A stretch of 64,000 nucleotides of DNA from CAMCXE01 sp036520615 (GCA_036520615.1 DATDJI010000073.1:37001-101000); one strand, 5' to 3'; shown: positions 27,301 through 37,573, numbered from the stretch's first letter. The notes: generated from the sequence alone by a model not told the origin. Translations and numbers: made by a program.

Positions 27301-30300
27301 CGGCCATTTAACTGCCAGTGCTGGCGTTGCAGGTTTAATTAAAACCGCTCTGTGTGTAGAGCAGGGTGCGCGGGTTGCTAGCATCAATTTTGCGACCGCG
27401 AACCCCGCGTTGAATTTGGAAGACAGCCCTTTTGTGGTGACGCAGGCGTTCACGCCTTGGCCCATCGCAGCTCCTGAGCGCTTAGCTGGGGTGAGTTCTT
27501 TTGGCATCGGCGGCACCAATGCACATGCGGTGCTGCAGGGCGTTGAGTATTCGCTACCGGATTATGAGGGCCCAGAGTTCATACCTTTCTGCCTCAGTGC
27601 GAAAAACCCGGATGCACTGGCACGGTTAGCGGCAACGTACAGCCGTTATCTAGAGCAAAATCCAGACAAAAATACTCATGCGCTGGCCGCCTATTTATTG
27701 AAACACCGCACGCATTTCACGCATCGTTTAAGCCTCGGAGCCAGTAGCGCCACGGCCTTATCTCAAACACTGCATGAGACTTCGTTCGAGGACACGTCTT
27801 TTAAAGCGCAACATTGGATTTTGGCGTTCCCAGGCCAAGGCAGCCAAGTGCTGGGTATGGGCCGACAATTGATGCACAAGGTGCCAGCTTTTGCCCAGGC
27901 GATTGAACAGTGCTTGCGCTTGTTGCAGGACGAGGGCATTGACCTTGCATCAGTGCTTTGGGGGGATGACAAACAGGCGTTAAATCAGACGCACTACACG
28001 CAGCTAGCTCTATTTGTCATCGGCTACGCGTTGACACAAACCCTGATCGACTTAGGCCTACCGATTAAAAGCGCCATTGGCCACAGTATTGGCGAGCTAG
28101 TGGCTGCCACCTGTGCCGGGGTATTCGAGTTGCCTGTCGCGCTTAAAGTGGTGACCACACGGGGACGCGTGATGCAAGCGCAGCCAACTGGCGCCATGCT
28201 CGCTGTGCGCCGCCCAAGCAGTGAGGTATCCCCTTATCTTGTTGAAGGTGCGGTTATAGCGGCAACTAATACGAGCGACAGCTGCACGTTGGCTGGTACA
28301 TTTGACGCCATTGATGTCGCTGAAGCGGCGCTAAAAGCAGCGGGGATGAAAACCAAACGTTTGGAAACATCCCACGCGTTTCACTCGCCATCCATGGATG
28401 CTGCCGCAAAGGAATTTGCTCAGCTATTAGCGGATATTCCGCTGCATACACCGGCTTGGCGATTTATTTCCTGTGTTACCGGCGAGTGGATTACCGATGA
28501 GCAAGCACAAAGCATCGACTATTGGGCCAGCCAGTTGCGCAAGCCCGTGCGCTTTAGCCAAGGCCTAAAAGCCCTGGCGGACATGCCCAACTTAGTTGTC
28601 ATTGAAGCCGGGCCGGGTCGTACTGTCTCGGGCATGGTACTTAGCGATTTTTTCGAGCGCAGTGATTTGCGAGTTGTGCCTCTACTGGCGCAATTTGGTG
28701 ATCAAGAAGTGAGCGGGTTTAGCCAGGCGCTCGGGTTGCTGTGGCAGTACCAGCTGCCGCTTCAATGGCCGGAGTTACCGATAACGCCCGCCGGTTTTAG
28801 CCGTCTACCGCCGTATCCATTTTCCCTGCGGTGCCATGAAATTATCGCTGCGCCCGCAGTCGCTGCGCCTGCAACGCATACTCCCGTTATAAGCCCCTGC
28901 GACCTGCAACACTCCAGCATCGATGCTGGAAGTACTGCCGCCCCATACGTCGCAAACACCACTATTTCACCTTTAGAAAGCGAGCAGGACCTTATGAAAA
29001 ACGCCCTAATACCTCAACTTGAGACTTTGTTTTCCGATATATCAGGCATGGATCTGCACGGCGCTGATCAGAAGTCTAGCTTTTTTGAACTGGGGCTTGA
29101 TTCTCTATTGCTTACCCAATCGGCGATTAAATTGAAAAAGCTCTACAAGGTGCCGGTGAGTTTTCGCCAACTACTCAATGAGCTGGATCACCTAGACGCG
29201 CTGGCTAGTTATTTAATTGAACAAAAGGCCGAGGGCTTACCGAGTGTTGCCCCTGTGCTAAGCCCGGCAGCGGCACCTGCAGCTGTCTCCAATACGCTAG
29301 GTAATCCCACGGCAATAGCGGCGCCGAGCACACCTGCACCTGCTGCTCATGGGGTGGTGTCGCTACCGGCTTTACCACTGGCGGTGCTCCCGGCAGACGG
29401 CAGCATGATGAGCCTTGTCCAGCAGCAGTTATTAGTAATGCAGCAGCAACTGCAGTTTTTAACCGGGCAAATTGTGCCGTCTGCCGAGCCGTCCGCCGCG
29501 TCCGCAGCTGCGAGCGCAAGCCCTACATCTAAGCCTGCCGGGGCGGTAAAACCCTTTGGTGCCGGTACGCGCATTAACGTGAAACGCAGCAACGAAATGA
29601 GCGAGGCGCAAACTGGGCATTTAAAGGCGCTCGCCGACTCCTACAACAGCCAATTTAAATCCTCTAAAACCTATGCCCAAACCCACCGGCCTTACCTTGC
29701 TGACCCGCGTGTTGTATCGGGTTTTCGCACGAGCTTAAAAGAGATCATTTACCCGATTGTGGTTGAGCGTTCGGAAGGTGCTTATTTGTGGGATATAGAC
29801 GGTAATCGCCTGGTGGATATCACCTGTGGCTTCGGCTCTAATTTCTTTGGTAATGGTGCGCCGTTTATCAAAAATGCCGTGGCCAAGCAGCTGGATACGG
29901 GTTATGAGATCGGCCCGCAACACCCGCTAACCGGCCAGGCGGCCAAGTTATTTTGTGAAATTACCGGTAACGAGCGCGTGGCATTTTGTAATACCGGTTC
30001 TGAGGCGGTATTAGGAGCCATGCGTCTTGCGCGCACGGTTACCGGCAAAGAAAAAATTGTCATGTTTGAAAACGACTATCACGGCATTGTTGATGAAGTA
30101 ATCGTCACCCGCAGCGCCAGCGGCTTTGCCAGCCCTGCCGCTGCCGGCATCCCGGAAGCGGCGGTGGAAAATGTTTTTATGTTGGATTATGGCGATGACG
30201 CGTCCTTGGCTTATATCGTTGAGCACGCCGATGAAATCGCAGCCTTGCTGATCGAGCCGATCCAAAGCCGCTATCCAGAGTTACAACCCAAAGCATTCCT

Positions 30301-31138
30301 GGAAAAAGCCCGCGCCATTTGCACCGAGCACAATATTGCGTTGATTTTCGATGAAGTAATAACCGGCTTTCGCATCCACCAACAGGGCGCCCAGGGGTAT
30401 TTCGGTATTGCGGCGGACATCTGTACCTACGGCAAAATCTTCGGCGGCGGAATGCCCGTCGGCGCCATTTCGGGCAAAGCCGTGTATATGGATGCCCTCG
30501 ACGGCGGCGCCTGGCAGTTCGGCGATGATTCGATCCCGCAGGTGGGTGTGACCTATTTTGCGGGTACGTTTGTGCGCCACCCGCTGGCTTTGGCGGCAAC
30601 CGTGGCGGTGCTAACGAAAATGCAAACCGAACCGCATTTACAGTCTTGGCTGAATGCGCGGGCGGATAACATGGTAGGTGAGATTAATCGCTACGCCCAA
30701 TCCGTCGGTGCGCCGATTAAAATCGCCAACTGCGGTTCAATGTGCAAAATTAAAGTGCCGCAGGAAATTCCCTATGAGGAATTGGTGTATGTACTGCTGC
30801 GCAAAAAAGGTATCCACGTCTGGGATGCGCGGCCTACGTTTATCACCACGGCTCACTCCGACGAAGACATAGCGTTCATCGTCAATGCCTTTAAAGAGGC
30901 TATTGATGAAATGCTAGCGATGGAATTTTTCCCGCGTGTTAGTGCTGCCGCAACAACTTCTTTGGCAGGTGCCACTGAACCTCAAGTGACTGAAACTGCC
31001 CCTGCTGAAGCCTATGCCAATGAGCATTTCAGTCCGCCAACTGCCAATGCCAAACTCGGCCGTGATGAAGAGGGCAATGCCTGTTGGTTTGTGCCATCAA
31101 CCAGCAATCCGGCTGAATTTGTAAAGTGGCAGGGTTGA
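24359..31138 (+). CDS. Hybrid NRPS-PKS protein 1: A-T-KS-AT-T-aminotransferase
   Basis: A 2259-residue assembly-line protein. Domains in order: adenylation (about 10-500; TSGSTGKPKG near 154, TPSGKVDRK near 490); carrier with Ser591 (GMTSLG); ketosynthase (about 647-1070) with Cys807 in SACSTSL, His943 in EAHGTAT and His983 in NFGHL; acyltransferase (about 1152-1450) with Ser1243 in GHSIGE and HAFH at 1339-1342, the malonyl-type motif; carrier with Ser1582 (GLDSLLL); and a class III PLP aminotransferase (about 1700-2190) with Asp1998 and Lys2026 (YGKIFGGG). No KR, DH or ER is present, so the beta-keto group should be transaminated directly. By-eye alignment to GrsA gives the pocket DVQFIAQVV, closest to proline codes I know. 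The C-terminal GNACWFVP...FVKWQG tail is usual for such AMT ends. Three bases separate it from protein 2. Confidence 0.95.
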   Translation: MYHNLVAPSFLAVLSATIKQQPHAQALVSVDEVWSYEQLDQTANRLQFYLADAGLALGAVVAIHTHSRALAIAAMIAILREGGAYLPLDPLYPAERLQYMVENASCSLIICDNDDISPDGVSRVDVRALDMTLPLPKLALAPIKADSDAYIIYTSGSTGKPKGVRMNHGTLNNLIQWQNQHYIEGENYRTLQFSALSFDVSFQEIFSTLCQGGCLVLVPPEIKQDFRALLTFVEQQGVERLFLPYIALLQLIQWANRLEFYPEGVREWITAGEQLVISDEVRKAFIGMPHARLINQYGPSESHVVTELVLPDDPTQWPAVPSIGYPIETAQLWVLDEHGLEMGLLEEGELWIGGPVLGNGYINNAEETAKRFVVREIDGQTQRIYRTGDLASKNRYGEIAYKGRIDAQVKISGYRVELAEIEAQLLNTGAVREIAVAVEEQGEIKRLVAFMVDGAMPWNDEQHFAHLARALPFYMVPSLIVRRSALLKTPSGKVDRKSLLAEYQAAVQESLQAAEPASELNLNNALAADTEQSDAKLPNQAAEPPQGAQLAEPKSGRAPVSEAQILAILRRELLLPTLTLDDNLVAMGMTSLGANRVAAAFYDDLGLDLPTYTLFQHRSVARLVAQLTGTRPANAPAPGAKLEAQTQAPVAIVGVALRVPGAQDVLHFWRNLVNGQESVHFFEPTSNGRVNARGVLAEPLSFDEQFFDIPPIEAKFIDPQQRLLLELAWQALENAGVVPEQFNGRIGVYCGTGNNSYYLERVLQNPEALENYGAFAAMLANEKDYCATRIAYKLNLVGPAVSVHSACSTSLVAVCQAVEALRLGHCDIAIAGGASLTFPQQQPHEHQEGSIYSADGHTRPFDAASSGTVFSDGGAMVVLKRLDYALADGDHIYASIKGIGINNDGADKGSFSAPSLEGQRRVIGQALLDAGVSAGAIGLVEAHGTATPVGDPIEVAALTQAYREHTDAVGYCHLGSLKSNFGHLTASAGVAGLIKTALCVEQGARVASINFATANPALNLEDSPFVVTQAFTPWPIAAPERLAGVSSFGIGGTNAHAVLQGVEYSLPDYEGPEFIPFCLSAKNPDALARLAATYSRYLEQNPDKNTHALAAYLLKHRTHFTHRLSLGASSATALSQTLHETSFEDTSFKAQHWILAFPGQGSQVLGMGRQLMHKVPAFAQAIEQCLRLLQDEGIDLASVLWGDDKQALNQTHYTQLALFVIGYALTQTLIDLGLPIKSAIGHSIGELVAATCAGVFELPVALKVVTTRGRVMQAQPTGAMLAVRRPSSEVSPYLVEGAVIAATNTSDSCTLAGTFDAIDVAEAALKAAGMKTKRLETSHAFHSPSMDAAAKEFAQLLADIPLHTPAWRFISCVTGEWITDEQAQSIDYWASQLRKPVRFSQGLKALADMPNLVVIEAGPGRTVSGMVLSDFFERSDLRVVPLLAQFGDQEVSGFSQALGLLWQYQLPLQWPELPITPAGFSRLPPYPFSLRCHEIIAAPAVAAPATHTPVISPCDLQHSSIDAGSTAAPYVANTTISPLESEQDLMKNALIPQLETLFSDISGMDLHGADQKSSFFELGLDSLLLTQSAIKLKKLYKVPVSFRQLLNELDHLDALASYLIEQKAEGLPSVAPVLSPAAAPAAVSNTLGNPTAIAAPSTPAPAAHGVVSLPALPLAVLPADGSMMSLVQQQLLVMQQQLQFLTGQIVPSAEPSAASAAASASPTSKPAGAVKPFGAGTRINVKRSNEMSEAQTGHLKALADSYNSQFKSSKTYAQTHRPYLADPRVVSGFRTSLKEIIYPIVVERSEGAYLWDIDGNRLVDITCGFGSNFFGNGAPFIKNAVAKQLDTGYEIGPQHPLTGQAAKLFCEITGNERVAFCNTGSEAVLGAMRLARTVTGKEKIVMFENDYHGIVDEVIVTRSASGFASPAAAGIPEAAVENVFMLDYGDDASLAYIVEHADEIAALLIEPIQSRYPELQPKAFLEKARAICTEHNIALIFDEVITGFRIHQQGAQGYFGIAADICTYGKIFGGGMPVGAISGKAVYMDALDGGAWQFGDDSIPQVGVTYFAGTFVRHPLALAATVAVLTKMQTEPHLQSWLNARADNMVGEINRYAQSVGAPIKIANCGSMCKIKVPQEIPYEELVYVLLRKKGIHVWDARPTFITTAHSDEDIAFIVNAFKEAIDEMLAMEFFPRVSAAATTSLAGATEPQVTETAPAEAYANEHFSPPTANAKLGRDEEGNACWFVPSTSNPAEFVKWQG

Positions 31139-31141
31139 TCA

Positions 31142-34100
31142 ATGACTGTTGCGCGCACAACCCACAACCCTTTTTCATTCGGCGAGCTTGAAGCGGCAGT
31201 TGCAACTACCGAATCTCAACGCGAAGTCTGGCTAGCCGCTTTGTATGGTGATGACGCCAACTGCGGATTTAATGAATCGATCAATATTCACTTGGTAGGC
31301 GCTATTAATTACACGGCACTTGAGGCTGCCCTGCAGGATCTCGTGCGCCGTCATCAATCCTTACGCGGTTGTTTTAGTGGCGATGGTAAGCAGATGGTGT
31401 TCTACCAAGAGCGCACTGTGCCATTGGTTCGCCATGACTTACGCGGTCAATCCGCCGAGGATGCTGTCCAGCGCTTCAATTTATTACGCGAAGCGGTCGT
31501 GACCAAGCCGTTCGACTTATATCAGGGGCCTTTGGCACGATTTGATTTAGTCGTACATAGCAATACCGAACACCGGCTGGTTTTAAGCTTTCACCACGCC
31601 ATATGTGATGGTTGGTCGCTCTATGTTCTAGCAGAAGAACTGGGCATTCTGTACAGCAAACACTGCGGTTGTGCGGTGGAAGAACTGCCGCAAGCCCCAT
31701 GTTTTGCCGATTACGCTCTTTGGGAGCGGGCAGGGGAGTTTCAAGCGCTGCACCGTTCAAGCGTTGATTATTGGTTAAAACGCTTTGCCGCAGGTGTGCC
31801 AAATTTAGAATTACCCTACGACAACGCCCGCCCTGCGCAGCGCACATTTGCCGCTAAGCGCTGGGATACCGACCTGCCGATGGGTTTGGTCGGCCAGCTA
31901 AAAAAACTTGCCGCCAGCAACAAAAGCACATTGATGAGTACGCTGATGGCGGGTTTTGTGGTTTACCTCAACCGCTGGAGCGGCGCCACACAAATCGTTT
32001 TGGGCGTGCCCTTTGCCGGGCAAATGGCCAAGGGAGACGGCGGTTTGGTCGGGCATTGCGTCAACATTATTCCCTTGTATTTTGAACTGACAGGCCAGGA
32101 GTCCTTCGGCCAAGTAATTACGTTGTGCCAAAACGCCATGCTTGAGGCGTTCGATAATCAATATCTGACCTACGGAACGCTGTTGCAACATCTTGACACC
32201 GCCCGCGACCCGAGCAAGCCGCCATTGGTATCGGTGATTTTCAACCTGGACCAGCAAGGCCCGCCGAGTGAAGCCTACGAAGGCCTCACTTGTGCTTTCG
32301 GCTCCAACCCGCGCCTGTTTGAAAACTTCGATTTGAATATCAACATCACTCTTGCAGCGGATCACGCCGAGATTGAGGCTACATACAATTTAAGCCTTTG
32401 GCGGTTGCCAACAATGCAGCGTCGCATGCAGGAATATGTGGCGTTGTATGCACAGCTGGTGGCCAACCCTAGCCTTAAATTACCCGACATAGAACTGATT
32501 TTGCCCGCCGATCTGCGCGCGATTCGTGCCAGCTGGCAGCAAGATATCCGCCCTTACCCGCTAAAACAGGTGAGCTTGCATGGTCTGATCGAAGCGGCCG
32601 TGGACCGCTACCCGGATCACACGGCATTGGTCGTGGGCGATCAGCGCCTTACCTATAAACAAATGGATGAAATGGCCAATCGTCTGGCGCATTTTTTAAT
32701 TCAGCAGGGTGTTGGTGCAGAACAGCTGGTGCCGATCATGCTGGATCGCTCCTTTGAGATGGTCATCGCTATTAACGCCGTGTTGAAGGCGGGAGCTGCC
32801 TACCTTCCGCTCGACCCTGAACACCCTGCCGATCGCATCGAATACATAGTCCATGAAGCGCGTGCCCGCTGGGTGTTAACCAAAGCCGCCTATGTGGCCC
32901 AGCTGCCAGCTGACGTGCAGTGCCTGACGATGGAGGACGCACCGGAGCGCATAGCTCAGCTTCCTTTGACTCGGCCTGGGTTGACCATAGCGCCGGAGCA
33001 ATTGGCCTATGTGATTTACACCTCCGGTTCTACCGGTAAACCCAAAGGCGTAATGAACGAACACCAAGCGGTCTGCAACCATATGTTGTGGATGCAGCAG
33101 CAGTTCGCGCTGACCACTGCCGACAAGATATTGCAGAAAACCCCGTACACGTTTGACGTATCTTTGTGGGAGTTATTTCTTCCCCTGATGTGTGGCGCTC
33201 AATTGGTTATGGCCAAACCCGGCGGTCATAAAGAAGCTGGTTATTTGGTGGAGCTGATCCAACAAGAAGGTATAACGCACACGCATTTTGTTACCTCTAT
33301 GGGGTACTTATTTTTACAGGAGGCCGATCAGGCGCGCTGCCCTAGCCTTAAGCGCGTGTTATCTAGCGGCGAAGCGGTCACAAAAGATTTTGAACAGCGC
33401 TTTACTCAAGCGTTTCCTGATGTAGAGCTGTGGAACCTATATGGGCCTACGGAAGCGGCCATTCATATCACTTATTGGCAATGCGGCCTTGGCGATGCTG
33501 GCAGCACTGTGCCCATTGGCCGAGCGCTGCCGAATAACCGATTGTATGTAGTAAACGAGCAAGGCAAGTTGCAACCGCCGGGCGTACCTGGTGAATTGCT
33601 ATTGGCAGGTGTTCAGGTGGCAAGGGGTTATCTCAATCGCGCCGATTTAACTCAAGAGCGTTTTATCTCCGATCCATTTCTAAGCTCAGGCGAGCGCGTC
33701 TACCGCACTGGCGATCTTGTGCGCCTGCGCGATGACGGCGTGGTCGAATATCTAGGCCGTAACGACTTCCAGGTAAAAGTGCGCGGCCAGCGCATTGAGT
33801 TGGGGGAAATTGAAGCGGTGTTATCGCAGTTCCCCGGTATTACACAGACTGTCGTATTAGCACGGGAAGATCGCGTTAATGACCAGCGTTTGGTGGCCTA
33901 CATGCTGTGCAAAAGCCAGCCTCTGCCGGAGTCTGCCACGCTGCGCGAGCACTTACGCTTGCATGTACCGGATTACATGGTGCCGCAGCATTTTGTGTTT
34001 TTGGATTCTTACCCACTTACATCCAGCGGCAAGGTCGACCGCAAAGCCTTGCCGCCGCCAGTCACTGAAACTTTAAGCGCCGATGCAGTGGAGAAACCCG

Positions 34101-37100
34101 CTAACCTCATCGAAGAGCAGTTATTAAGTATCTGGCAAGAAGTGCTGGGTCTGACAACCGTGAGCGTTACCAGCGATTTTTTTGAACTGGGCGGCCACAG
34201 CTTACTCGGCACACAAATGTTTGCGCGCGTAAAACATCTATTCGGCGTGAACCTAGGCTTGCGCAGGTTGTTTGAGGCACCGACTATTCGCTCCTTGGCA
34301 GCAGTTATCCTGGCAGAAACCCAGGCGGGCAACGTGCAGAGCAAAATAGTACCGCGTGCCCCTGGCGAACAACTGATTGCTTCCACGCAGCAGCAGCGCG
34401 TGTGGTACTTGGAACAAATCGAGCCTGAATCTTTAGCCTATAACTTACCCGCCGCGTTTCGTTTGAACGGACGGTTAAACGTTGAAGCTTTGCAGCAGGC
34501 GTTTGACACGATCGAAAAGCGCCATGAGTTGCTGCGCGCGGGGTTTTCCACCCAAGGCGGTAAACTGGTTGTTACCTTGTTGCCTAGTTTGAATCTGGAC
34601 CTGACCCCCGTCACCTTGGCGCAGTTAGGCGTTGCAGATTACACCGCGCTAAGAGCGCATTTACGCGAGCGTGCAGCTACGCCGTTTAACACCGCCACTG
34701 GCCCCTTATTTACTGCTCATTTAGTGCAGGTGGCACCGGATGATCATGTAATTTTCTTACTGATCCACCATTTGGTATTTGATGGTTGGTCGTTCGATAT
34801 TTTCCTAAAAGAGGTCTGTACGCTCTATAACGCTTACGCCCAGAGCCTACCCAATCCATTGCCTGAGCTTCCGGTGCAATACGCCGATTACGCCCTCTGG
34901 CAACGCCAATGGCTGGCCAGCGACGCGGTGCAAAAACAGCTTAATTATTGGCTGAAACAGCTCGGCGGCACGCTGCCAGTGTTGGATTTACCGTTGGACA
35001 AACCGCGTCCCGCCCAGCAGGCTCACCGCGCTGAGGGAGTGAATTTTCATCTTGATGAGGGGCTGTTAGAACAACTAGAAGAGCTGGGGCAAAAGCAGGG
35101 TGCAACGCTGTTTATGGTAATGCTTGGGCTATATGCGTTGATGCTGTATCGCTATAGCCGCCAGCTGGATATTTTGGTGAGCGTACCGGTGTCCGCCCGC
35201 AACCAGTTGGAAATTGCCCAATTGATGGGGCCTTTTATCAACCGTTTAGTCTGCCGTTTTGCCCTTAAACCCCAGCGTAGCTTTGCCTCTTGGTTACACG
35301 AGGTTAAAAAGACACTGCTCGAAGCGTTAGATAATCAAGACACTCAGTTTGAAACCCTCGTACACGCCCTCAACCCCCCGCGCGACCCAGCCCGACCGCC
35401 GCTGGTACAAACTCTGTTTAGCTTTCAGGATGTGCGTAATCGAGCCGATCAAATGGATGGATTGGTACGCAGTCAAATTGATATCGAGCGCATGGGGGTG
35501 CAAACTGACCTGGACGTTTGGCTCAAGCGCCAAATAAAAGGTATGGACGGCGGCATGGAGTTTCCGTCCGAATTATTTAACGTCACCACCGTGCAGGCGT
35601 TCGCCGATAGTTTGATCGAGTCCGCCCGGTTTCTGGTGAACAAGCCTGATAGCACGATCGCCGAATTGGCCAGTGCGCTTCCTAGTGAGCGGACGCGCCT
35701 ATCTGATCTGAGCGGTGCTCCGGCATCTGTGCCGTTTGTAAGTGTGTTAAGCCTACTGGCGAGCGCCAAAGAACGCTCCGGCCAAGAGCCTGCAGTCATA
35801 GCCAGCGACGGCACCTACAACTTGCCTGAGTTAGAAGTGCGTAGCAACGAGTTGGCGTGGAGCCTAAAAGCCCAAGGCATAGGGCCGGGCGCTTTGGTTG
35901 GTTTGGTGCTCAAACGCGGTTATGACTTACCCGCACTGGTTATTGCGCTGTGGAAAATCGGCGCTGCTTATATGCCTTTGGACCCATTACTACCCAAGGC
36001 CCGCGTTGAAACTATGCTGGAGCTCGCGCAGGTCACAGCGCTTGTCGGGCACCAACGCTGGGCGGAAGACTTTGGCGTTCATCGCTACATCTCGCTAGAA
36101 ACGCTTGAGCAAGTTTCGTTCGAACCCTATCCAATCGCGCAACTCAGTGAAACCTCGCGCGCCTATGTCATTTTTACCTCTGGCTCTACTGGCGTGCCTA
36201 AGGGCGTTGAAGTCGGCCACGGTGCGTTGAGTAATTTCTTGCGCAGCATGAAAGACCTGATAGCCCTTAAACCGGGCAATCGTCTACTGGCCATCACAAC
36301 GCTGAGTTTTGATATTTCTATTCTCGAGCTGTTTTTGCCATTGGTGTCAGGAGGCAGCGTGCGAGTGGCAGATGAAGCCCTTGTTGTCGATGGCTTTGCT
36401 CTTAAGCAGCAATTAGAGCAAGCGGCCATTACCCATTTACAGGCTACTCCCACTACCTGGCGTATGTTGCTAACGGCTGGTTGGCGTGCACCGCAAGGTT
36501 TTACTGCTTTGTGTGGTGGCGAGGCGCTAGCCGGGGATTTGGCCGCGTCACTACTGCAAAATGGTGTTGACCTGTGGAATTTATATGGTCCAACCGAGGC
36601 CACAGTGTGGACCGCCGCCTACCACGTAAATGATGCTGAACAGGTGAAGTCGCAGGGGGCAGCGCCAGTCTATTTGGGTCAACCTATTGCAAACACCCAG
36701 CTGTATATCTATGACGAGAAGTTGCAACCCTTACCCGTAGGTGTTTTCGGCGACTTATGGATTGGCGGTGCTGGGCTCGCCCAGGGCTATATAGGTGCGC
36801 CGCAGCTAACCAGCGAGCGTTTTATTACCGATGCCCAAGGTCACCGGTTGTATAAGTCAGGCGATTTAGCTCGTTGGACGCAATCCGGCCAATTGGAGTA
36901 CCAAGGCCGCAGCGATCTACAAATTAAGTTGCGTGGCTTTCGTATTGAATTAGCCGAAATTGAAGCTCAACTGCGCACACATCCGGCGGTTGAGGATGCC
37001 GCTGTGGTGGTCAGAGAAGCGGGTTCGGATCAGCGCTTAGTCGCCTGCGTTATTTACTGTAACGGTGAGGAGCCTACGGCATCAGAGCTGCGCAGCCATC

Positions 37101-37573
37101 TGCGTAAAGTGCTACCCGATTACATGCTGCCTCAACAGTTTACGGCCATGGAGCAATTTCCCGTCACGGTATCCGGCAAACTTGATCGCAAAAAACTTTC
37201 CGCCCCTGAAGCGGCTACACAGGCTACGGGGCAAGCTTTTACAGCGCCTAGCACAGCGACAGAAAAAATAGTGGCGCGCATTTGGGGTGAAGCATTGCTT
37301 AAAGAGCAAGTAAGTGTTGATAGCCAGTTTTTCGATATTGGCGGTCACTCTTTACTTGCCCTTGAGGTGATTCTGGCCATTGAAGAAGCCTGCAATGTAC
37401 GCTTCGCGCCTCAGGATATGTGGGTAAACACCCTAGAACAATTGGCTGCAAAAATAGATGCAAAGCGCGGTATAGAACAGACTCAGAAGACCGCTGAACC
37501 TATTTTCGCGCAATTGGAGGCAGATCAAGAGAAGCGTTCAGGCTGGCTGGGCAGGCTCTTTGGCCGCGACTGA
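31142..37573 (+). CDS. NRPS protein 2: C-A-T-C-A-T, no thioesterase
   Basis: A 2143-residue two-module nonribosomal peptide synthetase. Condensation 1 (about 20-450) has an intact HHAICDG at 151-157. Adenylation 1 (about 480-985) has TSGSTGKPKG near 627 and by-eye pocket DVWHLSLIH, close to serine codes. Carrier 1 has Ser1020 (GGHSLLG). Condensation 2 (about 1065-1500) has HHLVFDG at 1209-1215. Adenylation 2 (about 1530-2040) has TSGSTGVPKG near 1679 and pocket DILQLGLVW, a glycine code. Carrier 2 has Ser2070 (GGHSLLA). After the last carrier only about 50 charged residues remain, ending GWLGRLFGRD. No thioesterase, reductase, terminal condensation or epimerisation domain is present. Release must occur in trans or spontaneously; the two hydrolase genes just downstream are candidates. 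Confidence 0.96.
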   Translation: MTVARTTHNPFSFGELEAAVATTESQREVWLAALYGDDANCGFNESINIHLVGAINYTALEAALQDLVRRHQSLRGCFSGDGKQMVFYQERTVPLVRHDLRGQSAEDAVQRFNLLREAVVTKPFDLYQGPLARFDLVVHSNTEHRLVLSFHHAICDGWSLYVLAEELGILYSKHCGCAVEELPQAPCFADYALWERAGEFQALHRSSVDYWLKRFAAGVPNLELPYDNARPAQRTFAAKRWDTDLPMGLVGQLKKLAASNKSTLMSTLMAGFVVYLNRWSGATQIVLGVPFAGQMAKGDGGLVGHCVNIIPLYFELTGQESFGQVITLCQNAMLEAFDNQYLTYGTLLQHLDTARDPSKPPLVSVIFNLDQQGPPSEAYEGLTCAFGSNPRLFENFDLNINITLAADHAEIEATYNLSLWRLPTMQRRMQEYVALYAQLVANPSLKLPDIELILPADLRAIRASWQQDIRPYPLKQVSLHGLIEAAVDRYPDHTALVVGDQRLTYKQMDEMANRLAHFLIQQGVGAEQLVPIMLDRSFEMVIAINAVLKAGAAYLPLDPEHPADRIEYIVHEARARWVLTKAAYVAQLPADVQCLTMEDAPERIAQLPLTRPGLTIAPEQLAYVIYTSGSTGKPKGVMNEHQAVCNHMLWMQQQFALTTADKILQKTPYTFDVSLWELFLPLMCGAQLVMAKPGGHKEAGYLVELIQQEGITHTHFVTSMGYLFLQEADQARCPSLKRVLSSGEAVTKDFEQRFTQAFPDVELWNLYGPTEAAIHITYWQCGLGDAGSTVPIGRALPNNRLYVVNEQGKLQPPGVPGELLLAGVQVARGYLNRADLTQERFISDPFLSSGERVYRTGDLVRLRDDGVVEYLGRNDFQVKVRGQRIELGEIEAVLSQFPGITQTVVLAREDRVNDQRLVAYMLCKSQPLPESATLREHLRLHVPDYMVPQHFVFLDSYPLTSSGKVDRKALPPPVTETLSADAVEKPANLIEEQLLSIWQEVLGLTTVSVTSDFFELGGHSLLGTQMFARVKHLFGVNLGLRRLFEAPTIRSLAAVILAETQAGNVQSKIVPRAPGEQLIASTQQQRVWYLEQIEPESLAYNLPAAFRLNGRLNVEALQQAFDTIEKRHELLRAGFSTQGGKLVVTLLPSLNLDLTPVTLAQLGVADYTALRAHLRERAATPFNTATGPLFTAHLVQVAPDDHVIFLLIHHLVFDGWSFDIFLKEVCTLYNAYAQSLPNPLPELPVQYADYALWQRQWLASDAVQKQLNYWLKQLGGTLPVLDLPLDKPRPAQQAHRAEGVNFHLDEGLLEQLEELGQKQGATLFMVMLGLYALMLYRYSRQLDILVSVPVSARNQLEIAQLMGPFINRLVCRFALKPQRSFASWLHEVKKTLLEALDNQDTQFETLVHALNPPRDPARPPLVQTLFSFQDVRNRADQMDGLVRSQIDIERMGVQTDLDVWLKRQIKGMDGGMEFPSELFNVTTVQAFADSLIESARFLVNKPDSTIAELASALPSERTRLSDLSGAPASVPFVSVLSLLASAKERSGQEPAVIASDGTYNLPELEVRSNELAWSLKAQGIGPGALVGLVLKRGYDLPALVIALWKIGAAYMPLDPLLPKARVETMLELAQVTALVGHQRWAEDFGVHRYISLETLEQVSFEPYPIAQLSETSRAYVIFTSGSTGVPKGVEVGHGALSNFLRSMKDLIALKPGNRLLAITTLSFDISILELFLPLVSGGSVRVADEALVVDGFALKQQLEQAAITHLQATPTTWRMLLTAGWRAPQGFTALCGGEALAGDLAASLLQNGVDLWNLYGPTEATVWTAAYHVNDAEQVKSQGAAPVYLGQPIANTQLYIYDEKLQPLPVGVFGDLWIGGAGLAQGYIGAPQLTSERFITDAQGHRLYKSGDLARWTQSGQLEYQGRSDLQIKLRGFRIELAEIEAQLRTHPAVEDAAVVVREAGSDQRLVACVIYCNGEEPTASELRSHLRKVLPDYMLPQQFTAMEQFPVTVSGKLDRKKLSAPEAATQATGQAFTAPSTATEKIVARIWGEALLKEQVSVDSQFFDIGGHSLLALEVILAIEEACNVRFAPQDMWVNTLEQLAAKIDAKRGIEQTQKTAEPIFAQLEADQEKRSGWLGRLFGRD

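Noticed and set aside
30177..30599. 140-codon minus-strand ORF rich in Arg and Pro inside the aminotransferase domain
   Set aside because: Composition typical of antisense reading of GC-rich coding DNA; no start signal.
24359..31138. A hidden ketoreductase or dehydratase in the PKS module
   Set aside because: The space between AT (ends about 1450) and carrier (Ser1582) is too short, and no Rossmann motif is seen.
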